From Bacteroidaceae bacterium (GTDB taxonomy: Bacteria > Bacteroidota > Bacteroidia > Bacteroidales > Bacteroidaceae): a stretch of DNA of 64,000 nucleotides. The translations under genes were made by a program, and so were the position numbers. A model generated the notes under the pieces. That model had not been told where the DNA came from, did no database searches, and saw only the letters and a program-made list of their open reading frames with translations. This document shows positions 1 through 7,435 of this stretch, one piece after another (within the stretch, counting starts at the first letter, position 1; each line of letters starts with the position of its first letter). Location: the NCBI GenBank assembly GCA_017650105.1, contig JAGCFO010000006.1, forward strand, positions 1-64,000, written 5' to 3'.

Positions 1-27
1 AGTCTAACACATTTATAAAGTTTCTAA

Positions 28-250
28 TTGTGTCAACCTATTTCAGTATAAGACATCATTTTTTAGGGATATATAGTGACAGGCTCAACTTGAGAGAAAA
101 TCTTAATTTTATATTATAATAAATTATAATATAAAATTAAATATTTATACTTACAATTTAAAACCTCTCTTCTTCTCCTCTTTTTTGACAAAATCCCCCA
201 TTTTGTCACATATACCCCCCTTAATGTTTAATGTGACATGTGACGTGACG
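28..250 (+). repeat. Complex intergenic element, copy A (GTGAC/GTCAC type)
   Basis: Non-coding AT-rich stretch upstream of the LRR gene. In order it shows GTGTCAACC-N4-TTCAG-like sequence (28-45), TTTTTTAGGG (60-68), GTGAC (76-80), and a perfect inverted repeat with 18-bp arms (103-120 and 123-140) around AA. ATACTTACAATTT follows near 148-160. Then comes TGACAAAAT-CCCCC-ATTTTGTCA (186-208), CACATATACCCCCC, and clustered GTGAC at 233, 240 and 245. The same order of blocks recurs at 28084-28410 with GTAAC/GTTAC in place of GTGAC/GTCAC. I see no gene in 1-487. Confidence 0.7.
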
Positions 251-432
251 CAACGCAAAAAACGCCCTTCGCCTTTAGTATAGAAAAGGAGGAGCCTGCT
301 CTGCCTTGCGGGTTGGGGCATGCTGAGTGGCTGTGAGGGTATATGACCATCCGACGGCACGAACGGGAGGGGCAACGAGCGGCAGGCGGGCAAAAAACAG
401 GACGACGAGGATGAGATATTCCGATTTTTCAG

Positions 433-440
433 TACCTTTG
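433..440 (+). promoter_or_regulatory. -7 box TACCTTTG for the LRR gene
   Basis: Matches the Bacteroidota -7 consensus TAnnTTTG. No TTTG sits 19 bp upstream. The start codon at 488 would leave a leader of about 40 nt. Confidence 0.45.
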
Positions 441-487
441 CCCTCGATAAAAATTGAATTGCGGACCTAACGAATACGTATCAAATC

Positions 488-1735
488 ATGAAAAACTCCT
501 CTGCCCTGCTTGCGGTTGTGCTCTGCCTGACCGGTGCCAAGGCTCTGGCTCACGACATAGAGGTGCCGAATGCCGATGGCGTGACCATTTACTACAACTA
601 CATCAACAACGGTAGCGAACTGGCGGTAACTGCCAAAGGTTCAACATCATCGGCTAATTACAGCTACAAAGGCGATGTGGTGATTCCGGACGAGGTGACC
701 TTTATGAACAGGACGCGCAAGGTGACGAGGATAGGAGACCGGGCGTTCTATACGTGCACCGGCCTGACCTCCGTCGATATTCCTCATAGCGTGACTGCCA
801 TCGGACAGTCGGCTTTCCAACAATGCACCAACCTGACTACCGTAAGGTTTCACATGGGTCTGACGAGCATAGAGAACTATGCTTTCAGCTATTGCGGGAA
901 GCTGGCCACCATCGGGTTTCCCTCAACCCTGACGAGCATTGGGGTGGAAGCATTCTATCGCTGCGGTGAGCTGGAGAGAGTGTCGATACCGCGCAGCCTG
1001 ACGACGGTCGGACTGAACGCCTTCCGCGACTGCAAAGGCCTGACAGCCGTGTTTCTTGAAAGCATCGACGCGTGGTGCAACATCGACTTCAGCAACGACG
1101 GCGCCAATCCCCTATTCTATGCCCAGCGTCTCTTCTGCAACGGAGGGGAGGTGACGAGCGTGGTGATTCCGCACAACCTGACGAGCGTGAAAAGTTATCT
1201 CTTCACTCAATGCGCCAACCTGGCCTCCGTCATCATCCACGACGACGTGACAAGCATCGGCGAAGGCACTTTTTCGGGCTGCACCAGCCTGGGCAACGTC
1301 GTCATCCCCGACAGCGTGTCGAGCATCGGAAAATTTGCGTTCTTCGGCTGCAGCGGTCTGCAATCCGTCACGATAGGCAGCGGCGTGAAGAAAATCGACG
1401 GCTTTGCTTTCGACAACTGCGACATACCGCTAGTCATTTCGAAGATAGAAGAACCGTTCAACATCGAACTGCACACCTTCACCAACAACACCTATTATAA
1501 TGCCACCCTGTACGTGCCCGAGGGGACGGCGCAAAAGTACCAGAGGAGGACTGGCTGGAACAAATTCCTCTTCATAGAGGAAGGAGTGCCCGCTGGCATC
1601 CATCGGACCGAAAGCCGCGAGCCCGGAGTCGTTCATCGCTATTCGCTGGGCGGCATGAGGGAGAGCACTCGCGGGAAGGGCATCCAGATTATTCAGATGG
1701 ACGACGGCACGACACGGAAGGTGCTGCTTAAATAA
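488..1735 (+). CDS. BspA-like leucine-rich repeat surface protein
   Basis: 415 aa with an N-terminal signal peptide (MKNSSALLAVVLCLTGAKALA). The middle (about 65-345) is a series of roughly 23-residue LRR_5 repeats with the pattern I-P-x-S-V-T-x-I-G-x-x-A-F-x-x-C, the family found in BspA of Tannerella and TpLRR of Treponema. Those proteins act in adhesion and coaggregation at the cell surface. The C-terminus (about 370-415) reads YSLGGMRES...KGIQIIQMDDGTTRKVLLK, a tail frequent on secreted Prevotella proteins and probably a sorting or anchoring segment. The gene stands alone after a 487-bp non-coding region. Function as an adhesin is inferred from the family only. Confidence 0.85.
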   Translation: MKNSSALLAVVLCLTGAKALAHDIEVPNADGVTIYYNYINNGSELAVTAKGSTSSANYSYKGDVVIPDEVTFMNRTRKVTRIGDRAFYTCTGLTSVDIPHSVTAIGQSAFQQCTNLTTVRFHMGLTSIENYAFSYCGKLATIGFPSTLTSIGVEAFYRCGELERVSIPRSLTTVGLNAFRDCKGLTAVFLESIDAWCNIDFSNDGANPLFYAQRLFCNGGEVTSVVIPHNLTSVKSYLFTQCANLASVIIHDDVTSIGEGTFSGCTSLGNVVIPDSVSSIGKFAFFGCSGLQSVTIGSGVKKIDGFAFDNCDIPLVISKIEEPFNIELHTFTNNTYYNATLYVPEGTAQKYQRRTGWNKFLFIEEGVPAGIHRTESREPGVVHRYSLGGMRESTRGKGIQIIQMDDGTTRKVLLK

Positions 1736-1895
1736 CGGCGCACCTGCTGCCCCCACACGCCGCGAAGGAAGAGGGCTCCGGCTCTTTTTAAAAGGAGAAA
1801 GCGGGGCTGCCCGACGAAAGAAAATCGGCACGCGCTGCAACTTTCCGCGCCGCACCAACGTCTAATAGACGAAAACCCCATAACACTATACCACC

Positions 1896-2213
1896 ATGAT
1901 ACTATCAACAACCCCCACCATCGAAGGCCACCCCATCCGCGAGTATAAGGGCGTGGTGACAGGCGAGACCATCATCGGAGCCAACATCGTGCGCGACTTC
2001 TTTGCAGGCATCCGCGACGTTGTGGGCGGCCGCTCGGGAAGCTACGAGGAAGTGCTGCGCCAGGCCAAGGACTCGTCGATGCGCGAGCTGATGGAGCGCG
2101 CCCAGAGGCTGGGTGCCAACGCCGTCGTCGGCATCGACCTCGACTACGAGACCATCGGCAGCAACAACTCGATGCTGATGGTTACCGCCAGCGGCACGGC
2201 TGTCCTCATCTGA
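1896..2213 (+). CDS. YbjQ/UPF0145 family protein
   Basis: 105 aa. It opens with the family pattern ([48 protein letters not shown], shown in pieces: ITxEG-like start, GEVIxGANxxRD, GGRSGxYE). The second half has [21 protein letters not shown] sequence with a hydrophobic end. The family is small, cytosolic and pentamer-forming. It was once called a heavy-metal-binding domain, and its role is unknown. Length is normal (about 105). It is monocistronic as far as I can see. Confidence 0.85.
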   Translation: MILSTTPTIEGHPIREYKGVVTGETIIGANIVRDFFAGIRDVVGGRSGSYEEVLRQAKDSSMRELMERAQRLGANAVVGIDLDYETIGSNNSMLMVTASGTAVLI

Positions 2214-2299
2214 AAAGGCAGCGCCTCCCTCCCCCGGCGCACACAATCAGCGTGGGGATGAGGCGAAAAAATCATTCTCCTATCGTCCTTTGCTTCAGC

Positions 2300-2415
2300 G
2301 CGTTGCAAGGGACATCGAAACTTTTTTCAAAAATAACATGCAGTAACAGTCCCTAACACTCCCGCGAGTGGAGGGGATGTTGTATCTTTGCTGTGTCTAA
2401 TAAATAGACGCAGCT
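2300..2415 (+). promoter_or_regulatory. Promoter-leader module, copy 1, with 5' hairpin
   Basis: Shares with 28631-28751 the blocks GCGTTGCAAGG, AAACTTTTTTCAAAAATAAC, ATGCAGTAACA and GATGTTGTATCTTTGC. The -7 box TATCTTTG lies at 2383-2390. Just downstream GTCTA-ATAAA-TAGAC (2395-2409) can fold as a hairpin at the predicted RNA 5' end, followed by GCAGCT. No plus-strand gene follows: the next gene (2625-4328) is convergent. This looks like an orphan promoter or a small RNA start. Confidence 0.5.
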
Positions 2416-2471
2416 TCATCCGTCACGACTCACCATAGCTCATGCAAGCAAAGCTCTGGCTTCACTGCTCC

Positions 2472-2505
2472 GGATGTTGTCTGAGTCTAACAAATAGACG
2501 CAGCT
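2472..2505 (+). repeat. Partial duplicate of the leader hairpin without its -7 box
   Basis: GGATGTTGT then GTCTAACAAATAGAC then GCAGCT repeats the downstream part of the 2375-2415 module. The interval between GGATGTTGT and the hairpin is 7 bp shorter and lacks TATCTTTG. The GTCTA/TAGAC arms are kept while the loop differs (ACAAA versus ATAAA). Confidence 0.55.
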
Positions 2506-2624
2506 CTTTGTTTATTGGGGGGAGAGAAAGTCGCAAATGTCCTTCTTCGGGGGGAGGAGGGACTCAAGCGGCAGCCCCTGCATCAATCTCTGCAGAGGGG
2601 GAGCGGAGAGAGAGGGGGGACGGC

Positions 2625-4328
2625 TCAGGCCGTGCAGAGGAAGAGGATGATGATCTGCGAGGTGAGTATGCGCAGGAACATGGTGAGGGGGTACACCGTG
2701 CTGTAGCTCACCGAAGCGGCATCGTTGTCGGCCGACTGGTTGGCAAAGGCGAGCGCGGGGGGATCGGTGGTGCCGCCTGCCATCAGGCCCATGAGGGTGA
2801 AGTAGTTGATGTGGTATTTGAGACGTGCCACGAGGCCTACGATGAGCAGGGGTATGACGGTGATGAGGAAGCCGCACCACACGTAGGTGAGCCCGTCGCC
2901 CTGCACAAGGGTGTCGACGAAGGTGGCTCCCGCCTTGATGCCCACGCTGGCAAGGAACAGGGCAAGGCCCACCTCGCGAAGCATGAAGTTGGCGCTGGTG
3001 GTGGTGTAGGCAACCAGCTTGGCCTTGTAGCCGTAGCGGCCCACGAGGATGGCCACGATGAGGGGACCTCCGGCAAGGCCCAGCTTCACGGGCATGGGGA
3101 TGCCGGGGATGGCGATGGGTATGGAGCCGAAGATGAGTCCCACGAGGATGCCCACGAAGATGGCAGCGAGGTTAGGCACATCGAGGCTCTTGACGGAGTT
3201 GCCCATGAGGCTGGCGACACGGTCGACGGCATCCTCAGGACCTACCACCATGAGCTTGTCGCCCAGCTGGATGCGCAGATGAGGGTCTGCAAAGAGGTTC
3301 ATCCCTCCGCGACGGATGCGCGTGACGTTGACGCCGTAGACGCTGCTGAAGTGCATGGAGCCGAACGTCTTGCCGTTCATGCGGGGCTGCGTGACCAGTA
3401 TCTGCTTGCTGGCGAAGGGCACGTCCTGCTCGTCCCACTGCACCTGCTCCTCAGGGCCAATGAAGGCTGTGATGGCCTCGGCGTCGTCCTCAGCGCAGGT
3501 CATGTAGAGCTTGTCGCCCAGATGGATGACGGTGTCGCGCGTGGGAATGCTGACGTGTCCCGACTGCAGTATGCGGCTGCACACGAAGTCGCGCCCCAGG
3601 AACTGCCTCACCTGGTAGATGGTCTTCTGCTCGAGCGAGGGGTTGACGGCACGCAGCGTCATGCGGTGGGGCATCACATGGGTGTTGGACGTCTGCTCCT
3701 GCTCAATCTGCTTCTGCTCGCGCCCCAGGTTGATGCGGCAGATGTGGCGCACCAGCAGCATGGAGAGGATGATACCCATCACTCCCAAGGGATAGGCGCA
3801 GGCATAGCCGTTGGCGATGACAGGAGCGTCGGCTCCGAACACCTGCCCCACAGCCTCGGTGGCAGCACCCAGCCCGGGGGTGTTGGTGACGGCTCCGCAC
3901 ATCACACCCACCAGCATGGCAAGGTTGGAGGAGTTCTCACCCGGTGTCAGCGAGCGGTCGAAGAACACCAGGTAGAAGAGCCCGATGGTGCACACGATGT
4001 TGAGCGCTATGATGAGACAGGCAAGCATGTTGAGCCTCAGCCCGCCCGACTTGAGGCTCGAGAAGAAGCCGGGGCCCACCTGCAGGCCTATACAATAGAC
4101 GAAGAGGATGAGCCCGAAGTCCTGCATAAAGTTGAGTACCTCCGAAGGGCCCGTGAAGCCCAGATGCCCCGCCAGAATGCCCACGAAGAGCACGAAAGTG
4201 ATGCCCAGCGAGATGCCGCGCACCTTGATACGCCCTAGACCTATGCCGGCACAGATGACGGCAGCATAAAGGAAAATGATGTGAGCCACGCTGTCGGTGG
4301 ACGTAAAGAGCTGTACAAGCCAATCCAT
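2625..4328 (-). CDS. AspT/YidE-type transporter with two RCK_C (TrkA_C) domains
   Basis: 567 aa membrane protein. An N-terminal half of about five membrane segments (1-200) is followed by two tandem TrkA_C/RCK_C regulatory domains (about 215-370) and a second membrane half (about 380-567). This matches the architecture of the aspartate:alanine exchanger family (YidE/YbjL duplication, TCDB 2.A.81). The second half carries GxTTDPPALAFA, the family signature. Substrate cannot be told from sequence; AspT itself exchanges aspartate for alanine. The RCK_C domains suggest gating by an ion or nucleotide. A long open frame on the other strand (2442-4238) is a shadow. Confidence 0.85.
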   Translation of the reverse strand: MDWLVQLFTSTDSVAHIIFLYAAVICAGIGLGRIKVRGISLGITFVLFVGILAGHLGFTGPSEVLNFMQDFGLILFVYCIGLQVGPGFFSSLKSGGLRLNMLACLIIALNIVCTIGLFYLVFFDRSLTPGENSSNLAMLVGVMCGAVTNTPGLGAATEAVGQVFGADAPVIANGYACAYPLGVMGIILSMLLVRHICRINLGREQKQIEQEQTSNTHVMPHRMTLRAVNPSLEQKTIYQVRQFLGRDFVCSRILQSGHVSIPTRDTVIHLGDKLYMTCAEDDAEAITAFIGPEEQVQWDEQDVPFASKQILVTQPRMNGKTFGSMHFSSVYGVNVTRIRRGGMNLFADPHLRIQLGDKLMVVGPEDAVDRVASLMGNSVKSLDVPNLAAIFVGILVGLIFGSIPIAIPGIPMPVKLGLAGGPLIVAILVGRYGYKAKLVAYTTTSANFMLREVGLALFLASVGIKAGATFVDTLVQGDGLTYVWCGFLITVIPLLIVGLVARLKYHINYFTLMGLMAGGTTDPPALAFANQSADNDAASVSYSTVYPLTMFLRILTSQIIILFLCTA

Positions 4329-4370
4329 ATCCTAAAAAACTACACTTTTATCCATTTTCGCGCCCGGCAG

Positions 4371-4560
4371 ATGCCGCTTCAGCAGAGCAAATCGCTTCTG
4401 CATCCATTGCTTCAGCAAAGCATTTCTGCTTCAGCATACATTGCTTCAGCATGGCAACTCTACTTCCACGTAGAAATTCTGCTTCCGTATGGTTACCCTC
4501 TTCTACGAAGCATCGTTGCCTCTACCCGCGCGTACCACTTTTGCTTTCGCGCTGCAAAAG
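4371..4560. repeat. Degenerate GCTTC-type short repeat cluster
   Basis: The 404-bp gap 4329-4732 has no gene. It holds TGCTTCAGCA and variants (GCTTCTGCA, GCTTCCGTA, ACTTCCACG) at 4376, 4394, 4409, 4428, 4443, 4462 and 4481, spaced 15-19 bp and decaying to the right. Several copies are followed by their own complement, for instance CTACTTCCACGTAG. The remainder up to the terminator at 4675 shows nothing else. Confidence 0.5.
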
Positions 4561-4674
4561 TACTATCTTTTCACCTTACGCCCAAAGGTTTTCCACCTCT
4601 TTTTTGCTCTCCTCCCCCTGCGGAGCATCAAATGCCCCCCCTACAGGAAAGCAACCCCTCCTGCATGACAGCGC

Positions 4675-4705
4675 AAAAAAAGGCGAGAGGGGTGTCCCTC
4701 CCGCC
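4675..4705 (-). terminator. Rho-independent terminator after the barrel-protein gene
   Basis: GGCGAGAGGG-GTGT-CCCTCCCGCC forms a 10-bp stem with one mismatch. On the minus strand it is followed by a run of seven T (AAAAAAA at 4675-4681 on the plus strand). It lies just past the stop codon at 4733. Confidence 0.75.
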
Positions 4706-4732
4706 TGTGCGATGCAACGTGTGCTTCTGTGA

Positions 4733-5335
4733 TTAGAACAGGAAGCCGATGCCCATGTGCAGATAGTTGCGCTTGAAGGTGCCGTTGTCGGTAGCGTCAC
4801 GATCGGTTACGCCGTAGTTGTAGCCCATAGCTACGCGGAAACGATGAGCATAGTCGAATGCTACGCCACCACCTACGAGTACTTCGAACTTCTTGTAGTT
4901 CTCGTTTGCATAGAGGTCAGAAGTGGTGCTGCCACCGATGCCTGCTACGCTGGCGTCGTACTTAGCTGTGGAGCTCAGTCCATAGGAGAACGTGGGGCCT
5001 GCATAGATGCTGATGCGAAGGTCGCGAGCCAGGTCGAGGCCATAGTTGAAGTTGAGGGGAACACCTACGTAATCCTCGGTGTAGGTAGCGGAAGTGCTAA
5101 CAACGCTGACGCTGCTGGCACGTGTGCCGAAGGAACGTGAGTAGAACACACCAGGAGCCACGCTCAGGTCGCCCGAGAGGTTGATGTTGTAGTCGATACC
5201 TGCATAAACGCCGTTGAGAGCCTTGCTGGCATACTTGTGGTTGGGCTGCATGTAGCCAACGTTAATACTTGCCTGTGCCATTGCACCGGTTGCGAACAGC
5301 ATAACTGCTGCTACGAGGGTTAAAATCTTCTTCAT
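4733..5335 (-). CDS. Outer-membrane beta-barrel protein
   Basis: 200 aa. A signal peptide (MKKILTLVAAVMLFATGAMAQA) is followed by alternating hydrophobic/polar strands with YxYGxxxxD-type turns. The sequence ends in LHMGIGFLF, an aromatic C-terminus typical of barrel proteins. It resembles the small OmpX/PorT-like barrels of Bacteroidota (beta-barrel domain family PF13505/PF13568). No substrate can be given. It has its own promoter (-7 box 5429-5436) with a GC hairpin (TGCGC-GTAA-GCGCA, 5405-5418) in the leader, and its own terminator. Confidence 0.8.
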   Translation of the reverse strand: MKKILTLVAAVMLFATGAMAQASINVGYMQPNHKYASKALNGVYAGIDYNINLSGDLSVAPGVFYSRSFGTRASSVSVVSTSATYTEDYVGVPLNFNYGLDLARDLRISIYAGPTFSYGLSSTAKYDASVAGIGGSTTSDLYANENYKKFEVLVGGGVAFDYAHRFRVAMGYNYGVTDRDATDNGTFKRNYLHMGIGFLF

Positions 5336-5428
5336 AATCTGTAACTGTTTTTTTTAATGGGTTAATACTATAACACTCTTTTTGCGATTTGTCTTTTGTT
5401 TTTGTGCGCGTAAGCGCATATTTCGTGG

Positions 5429-5436
5429 CAAAGATA
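5429..5436 (-). promoter_or_regulatory. -7 box TATCTTTG for the barrel-protein gene
   Basis: Reads TATCTTTG on the minus strand, with ATTG (3 of 4 matches to TTTG) exactly 19 bp upstream. The 5' leader would be about 90 nt. Confidence 0.6.
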
Positions 5437-5565
5437 GTTGAAAAAGTGTGGTAACCAATAGGAAAGGCCATTTTTTTTGAGTTTATTCACATTTTGCGCC
5501 CCTAAGGGTGTGTGGAAGCCTTTTTCCGTGAGGGTTCTTTGCTCTCTTTCGCCGAGGGGCGTGTC

Positions 5566-6246
5566 TTACCACTGGTAGGAGATGGCTGTCTTCTCTCCGT
5601 AGGCAAGATCGCCGGCGTCGCCCAGTCCGGGCACGATGTAGGAGTGCTCGTTGAGCGTCTTGTCGATGGCTGCGCACCAGAGGGTGACGTCGTCTCTGTC
5701 GCCGAACACTTTCTGGAGGTATTCCACTCCGGCACGGGCTGCGATAACGCATGCGAAGTGTGTGTGCACGGCCTGTCCCTTGCTGTGGAAGGCATCGTAG
5801 GCAAGCTCCATGCTACCTCCCGTGGCAAGCATGGGGTCGGCGATGATGAGCACCTTGTCTGTGAGCTCGGGCGAAGCGATGTACTCAATCTTGATGCCTA
5901 CGTCCTTGCACTCCTCGTCCTTGTAATAGCGATAGGCGCTTACGAAGGCATTCTGCGCACGGTCGAAATAGTTGAGGAAGCCCTGATGATGGGGCAGTCC
6001 GGCACGGAAGATGGTGCCGAGCACAATGTTGTCGGTGCAGAGTGCCGTGGGTGCCTTGCCGAGAGGGGTCTGAATCTTCACCGTCTGATAGTGGAGCGTC
6101 TTGCTGATTTCGTAGGCTTGGATTTCGCCAATGCGCTCAAGGTTGCGTCGGAAGCGGAGAGGGTCTTTCTGGATGTTTACGTCGCGCAGGTCCGCCAGAA
6201 AACGTCCGAGCACGGAGTGTTTGTCGCTGAGGTTGATGACTTTCAT
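5566..6246 (-). CDS. upp: Uracil phosphoribosyltransferase
   Basis: 226 aa. Makes UMP from uracil and PRPP in pyrimidine salvage (cytosol). It has the type-I phosphoribosyltransferase fold with the PRPP loop as VLIIADPMLATGGSM. The substrate-binding region RAGLPHHQGFLNYFDRAQNAF matches the family, as does the C-terminal uracil region VPGLGDAGDLAYG. It is about 15 residues longer than E. coli Upp (208). A full -33/-7 promoter lies 42 bp upstream of the start, so it is transcribed apart from korAB. Confidence 0.95.
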   Translation of the reverse strand: MKVINLSDKHSVLGRFLADLRDVNIQKDPLRFRRNLERIGEIQAYEISKTLHYQTVKIQTPLGKAPTALCTDNIVLGTIFRAGLPHHQGFLNYFDRAQNAFVSAYRYYKDEECKDVGIKIEYIASPELTDKVLIIADPMLATGGSMELAYDAFHSKGQAVHTHFACVIAARAGVEYLQKVFGDRDDVTLWCAAIDKTLNEHSYIVPGLGDAGDLAYGEKTAISYQW

Positions 6247-6287
6247 ATCCCGATAAGTTAGTTGTAGTAATCTATTCTATCGGAGTG

Positions 6288-6318
6288 CAAATATAACGTT
6301 TGTTTCGGACTAATCAAA
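6288..6318 (-). promoter_or_regulatory. upp promoter, TTTG-N19-TATATTTG
   Basis: On the minus strand TTTG (6315-6318) and TATATTTG (6288-6295) are separated by exactly 19 bp, a perfect match to the Bacteroidota sigma-ABfr promoter consensus. Confidence 0.8.
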
Positions 6319-6327
6319 CAGTTTGGC

Positions 6328-6363
6328 AAAAAAATCAGCCTTCCCTGTTGCGCGGAAGGCTGA
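6328..6363 (-). terminator. Terminator of the korAB operon
   Basis: TCAGCCTTCC (6335-6344) and GGAAGGCTGA (6354-6363) make a perfect 10-bp stem with a 9-nt loop. On the minus strand it is followed by seven T. It sits between the korB stop and the upp promoter. Confidence 0.85.
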
Positions 6364-6421
6364 TGACGTAAGATGCGAGAAAGTGTGATACACGTGTTTT
6401 GTCCCGCAGACACAAGAGGGG

Positions 6422-7423
6422 TTATTTCACCTCCCAGATGTCGTTGGTAAGCAACAGTTCCTCAAAGTTGTGGTACTTCTTCACGCCCTTGATTTCCTCT
6501 ATCTGCTCGGCTACGGCTGTTTCGTAGGTGGGTGCCTCTACGTCGCGGATGACGCCGAGGGCTACGGGGAAGTCGGGGCCTTCCATGAGGGCGAGCTTGA
6601 GGTGGAGGGTGTTGTCGAGGCAGTGGGCATCGTGCACGAGGATGTCTTTCTCGGTGATGCCGTTCTCGCCCAGCTTCACAACCTTCAGGCCGAAGCCTTC
6701 CTGCATGAGGCCATACTCATTGTCGACGCCAAACAGCATGGGCTGCCCGTGACGCAGGTAGATGGCGTTCTTTGCACGCCCTTCTTTGTTGTAGACGCTT
6801 TCGTGGGTGCCGTCGTTGAAGATGACGCAATTCTGCAGAATCTCACACACCGAGGCTCCCTTGTGGGCAGCAGCTGCCTTAAGGATTTCAATCGTACCGA
6901 CATTGTCGGTAGCTACGGCGCGGGCAAAGAAGCGCCCTCGTGCGCCAAAGCAGAGCTCGGCAGGACGGAAGGGGTCTTCAACGGTGCCGTAGGGGCTCGA
7001 CTTGCTCACGAAGCCGCGCGGGCTGGTAGGGCTGTACTGTCCCTTGGTGAGGCCGTAGATGCGGTTGTTGAGCAATATCATGTTGATGTCGACATTGCGC
7101 CGTATGGCGTGAATGAAGTGGTTTCCGCCTATGGCAAGCCCGTCACCGTCGCCACTTATCTGCCAGATGGTAAGCGCCGGGTTAGCAACCTTGGCTCCCG
7201 TGGAAATGGCAGCAGCACGTCCGTGGATGGTCTGCATAGCATAGGTGTTCATATAATAGGGCAAACGGCTTGAGCACCCGATGCCGCTGATGACAGCGAT
7301 GTCGTGAGGAGCCGTGCCGATCTCGGCCATAGCCTTGTGGAGCGATGCGAGGAACGAATGGTCTCCGCAGCCCGGGCACCAGCGGGGCTGGCCTTTCTTG
7401 TAGTCTTGTTGTGTATATGCCAT
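6422..7423 (-). CDS. korB: 2-oxoglutarate:ferredoxin oxidoreductase, beta subunit
   Basis: 333 aa. Binds thiamine diphosphate and an Fe-S cluster. It shows WCPGCGDHSFL (cluster ligands) near residue 16, GIGCSSRLPYY, and the TPP/Mg motif GDGDGLAIGGNHFIHA with the later NN. It works with the alpha/gamma subunit encoded just upstream (12-bp gap). Together they convert 2-oxoglutarate to succinyl-CoA with reduction of ferredoxin, or run reductively in anaerobic Bacteroidota. A related 2-oxoacid substrate cannot be excluded from sequence. Confidence 0.92.
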   Translation of the reverse strand: MAYTQQDYKKGQPRWCPGCGDHSFLASLHKAMAEIGTAPHDIAVISGIGCSSRLPYYMNTYAMQTIHGRAAAISTGAKVANPALTIWQISGDGDGLAIGGNHFIHAIRRNVDINMILLNNRIYGLTKGQYSPTSPRGFVSKSSPYGTVEDPFRPAELCFGARGRFFARAVATDNVGTIEILKAAAAHKGASVCEILQNCVIFNDGTHESVYNKEGRAKNAIYLRHGQPMLFGVDNEYGLMQEGFGLKVVKLGENGITEKDILVHDAHCLDNTLHLKLALMEGPDFPVALGVIRDVEAPTYETAVAEQIEEIKGVKKYHNFEELLLTNDIWEVK

Positions 7424-7435
7424 GGTGAGAAACTA

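Noticed and set aside
151..393. 80-aa minus-strand ORF
   Set aside because: Runs through the non-coding element and low-complexity sequence, with no protein-like features.
2442..4238. 598-aa open frame on the plus strand
   Set aside because: Lies opposite the transporter gene. Its product is a His/Glu/Ala-rich low-complexity sequence without any domain, as expected for the antisense of a high-GC gene.
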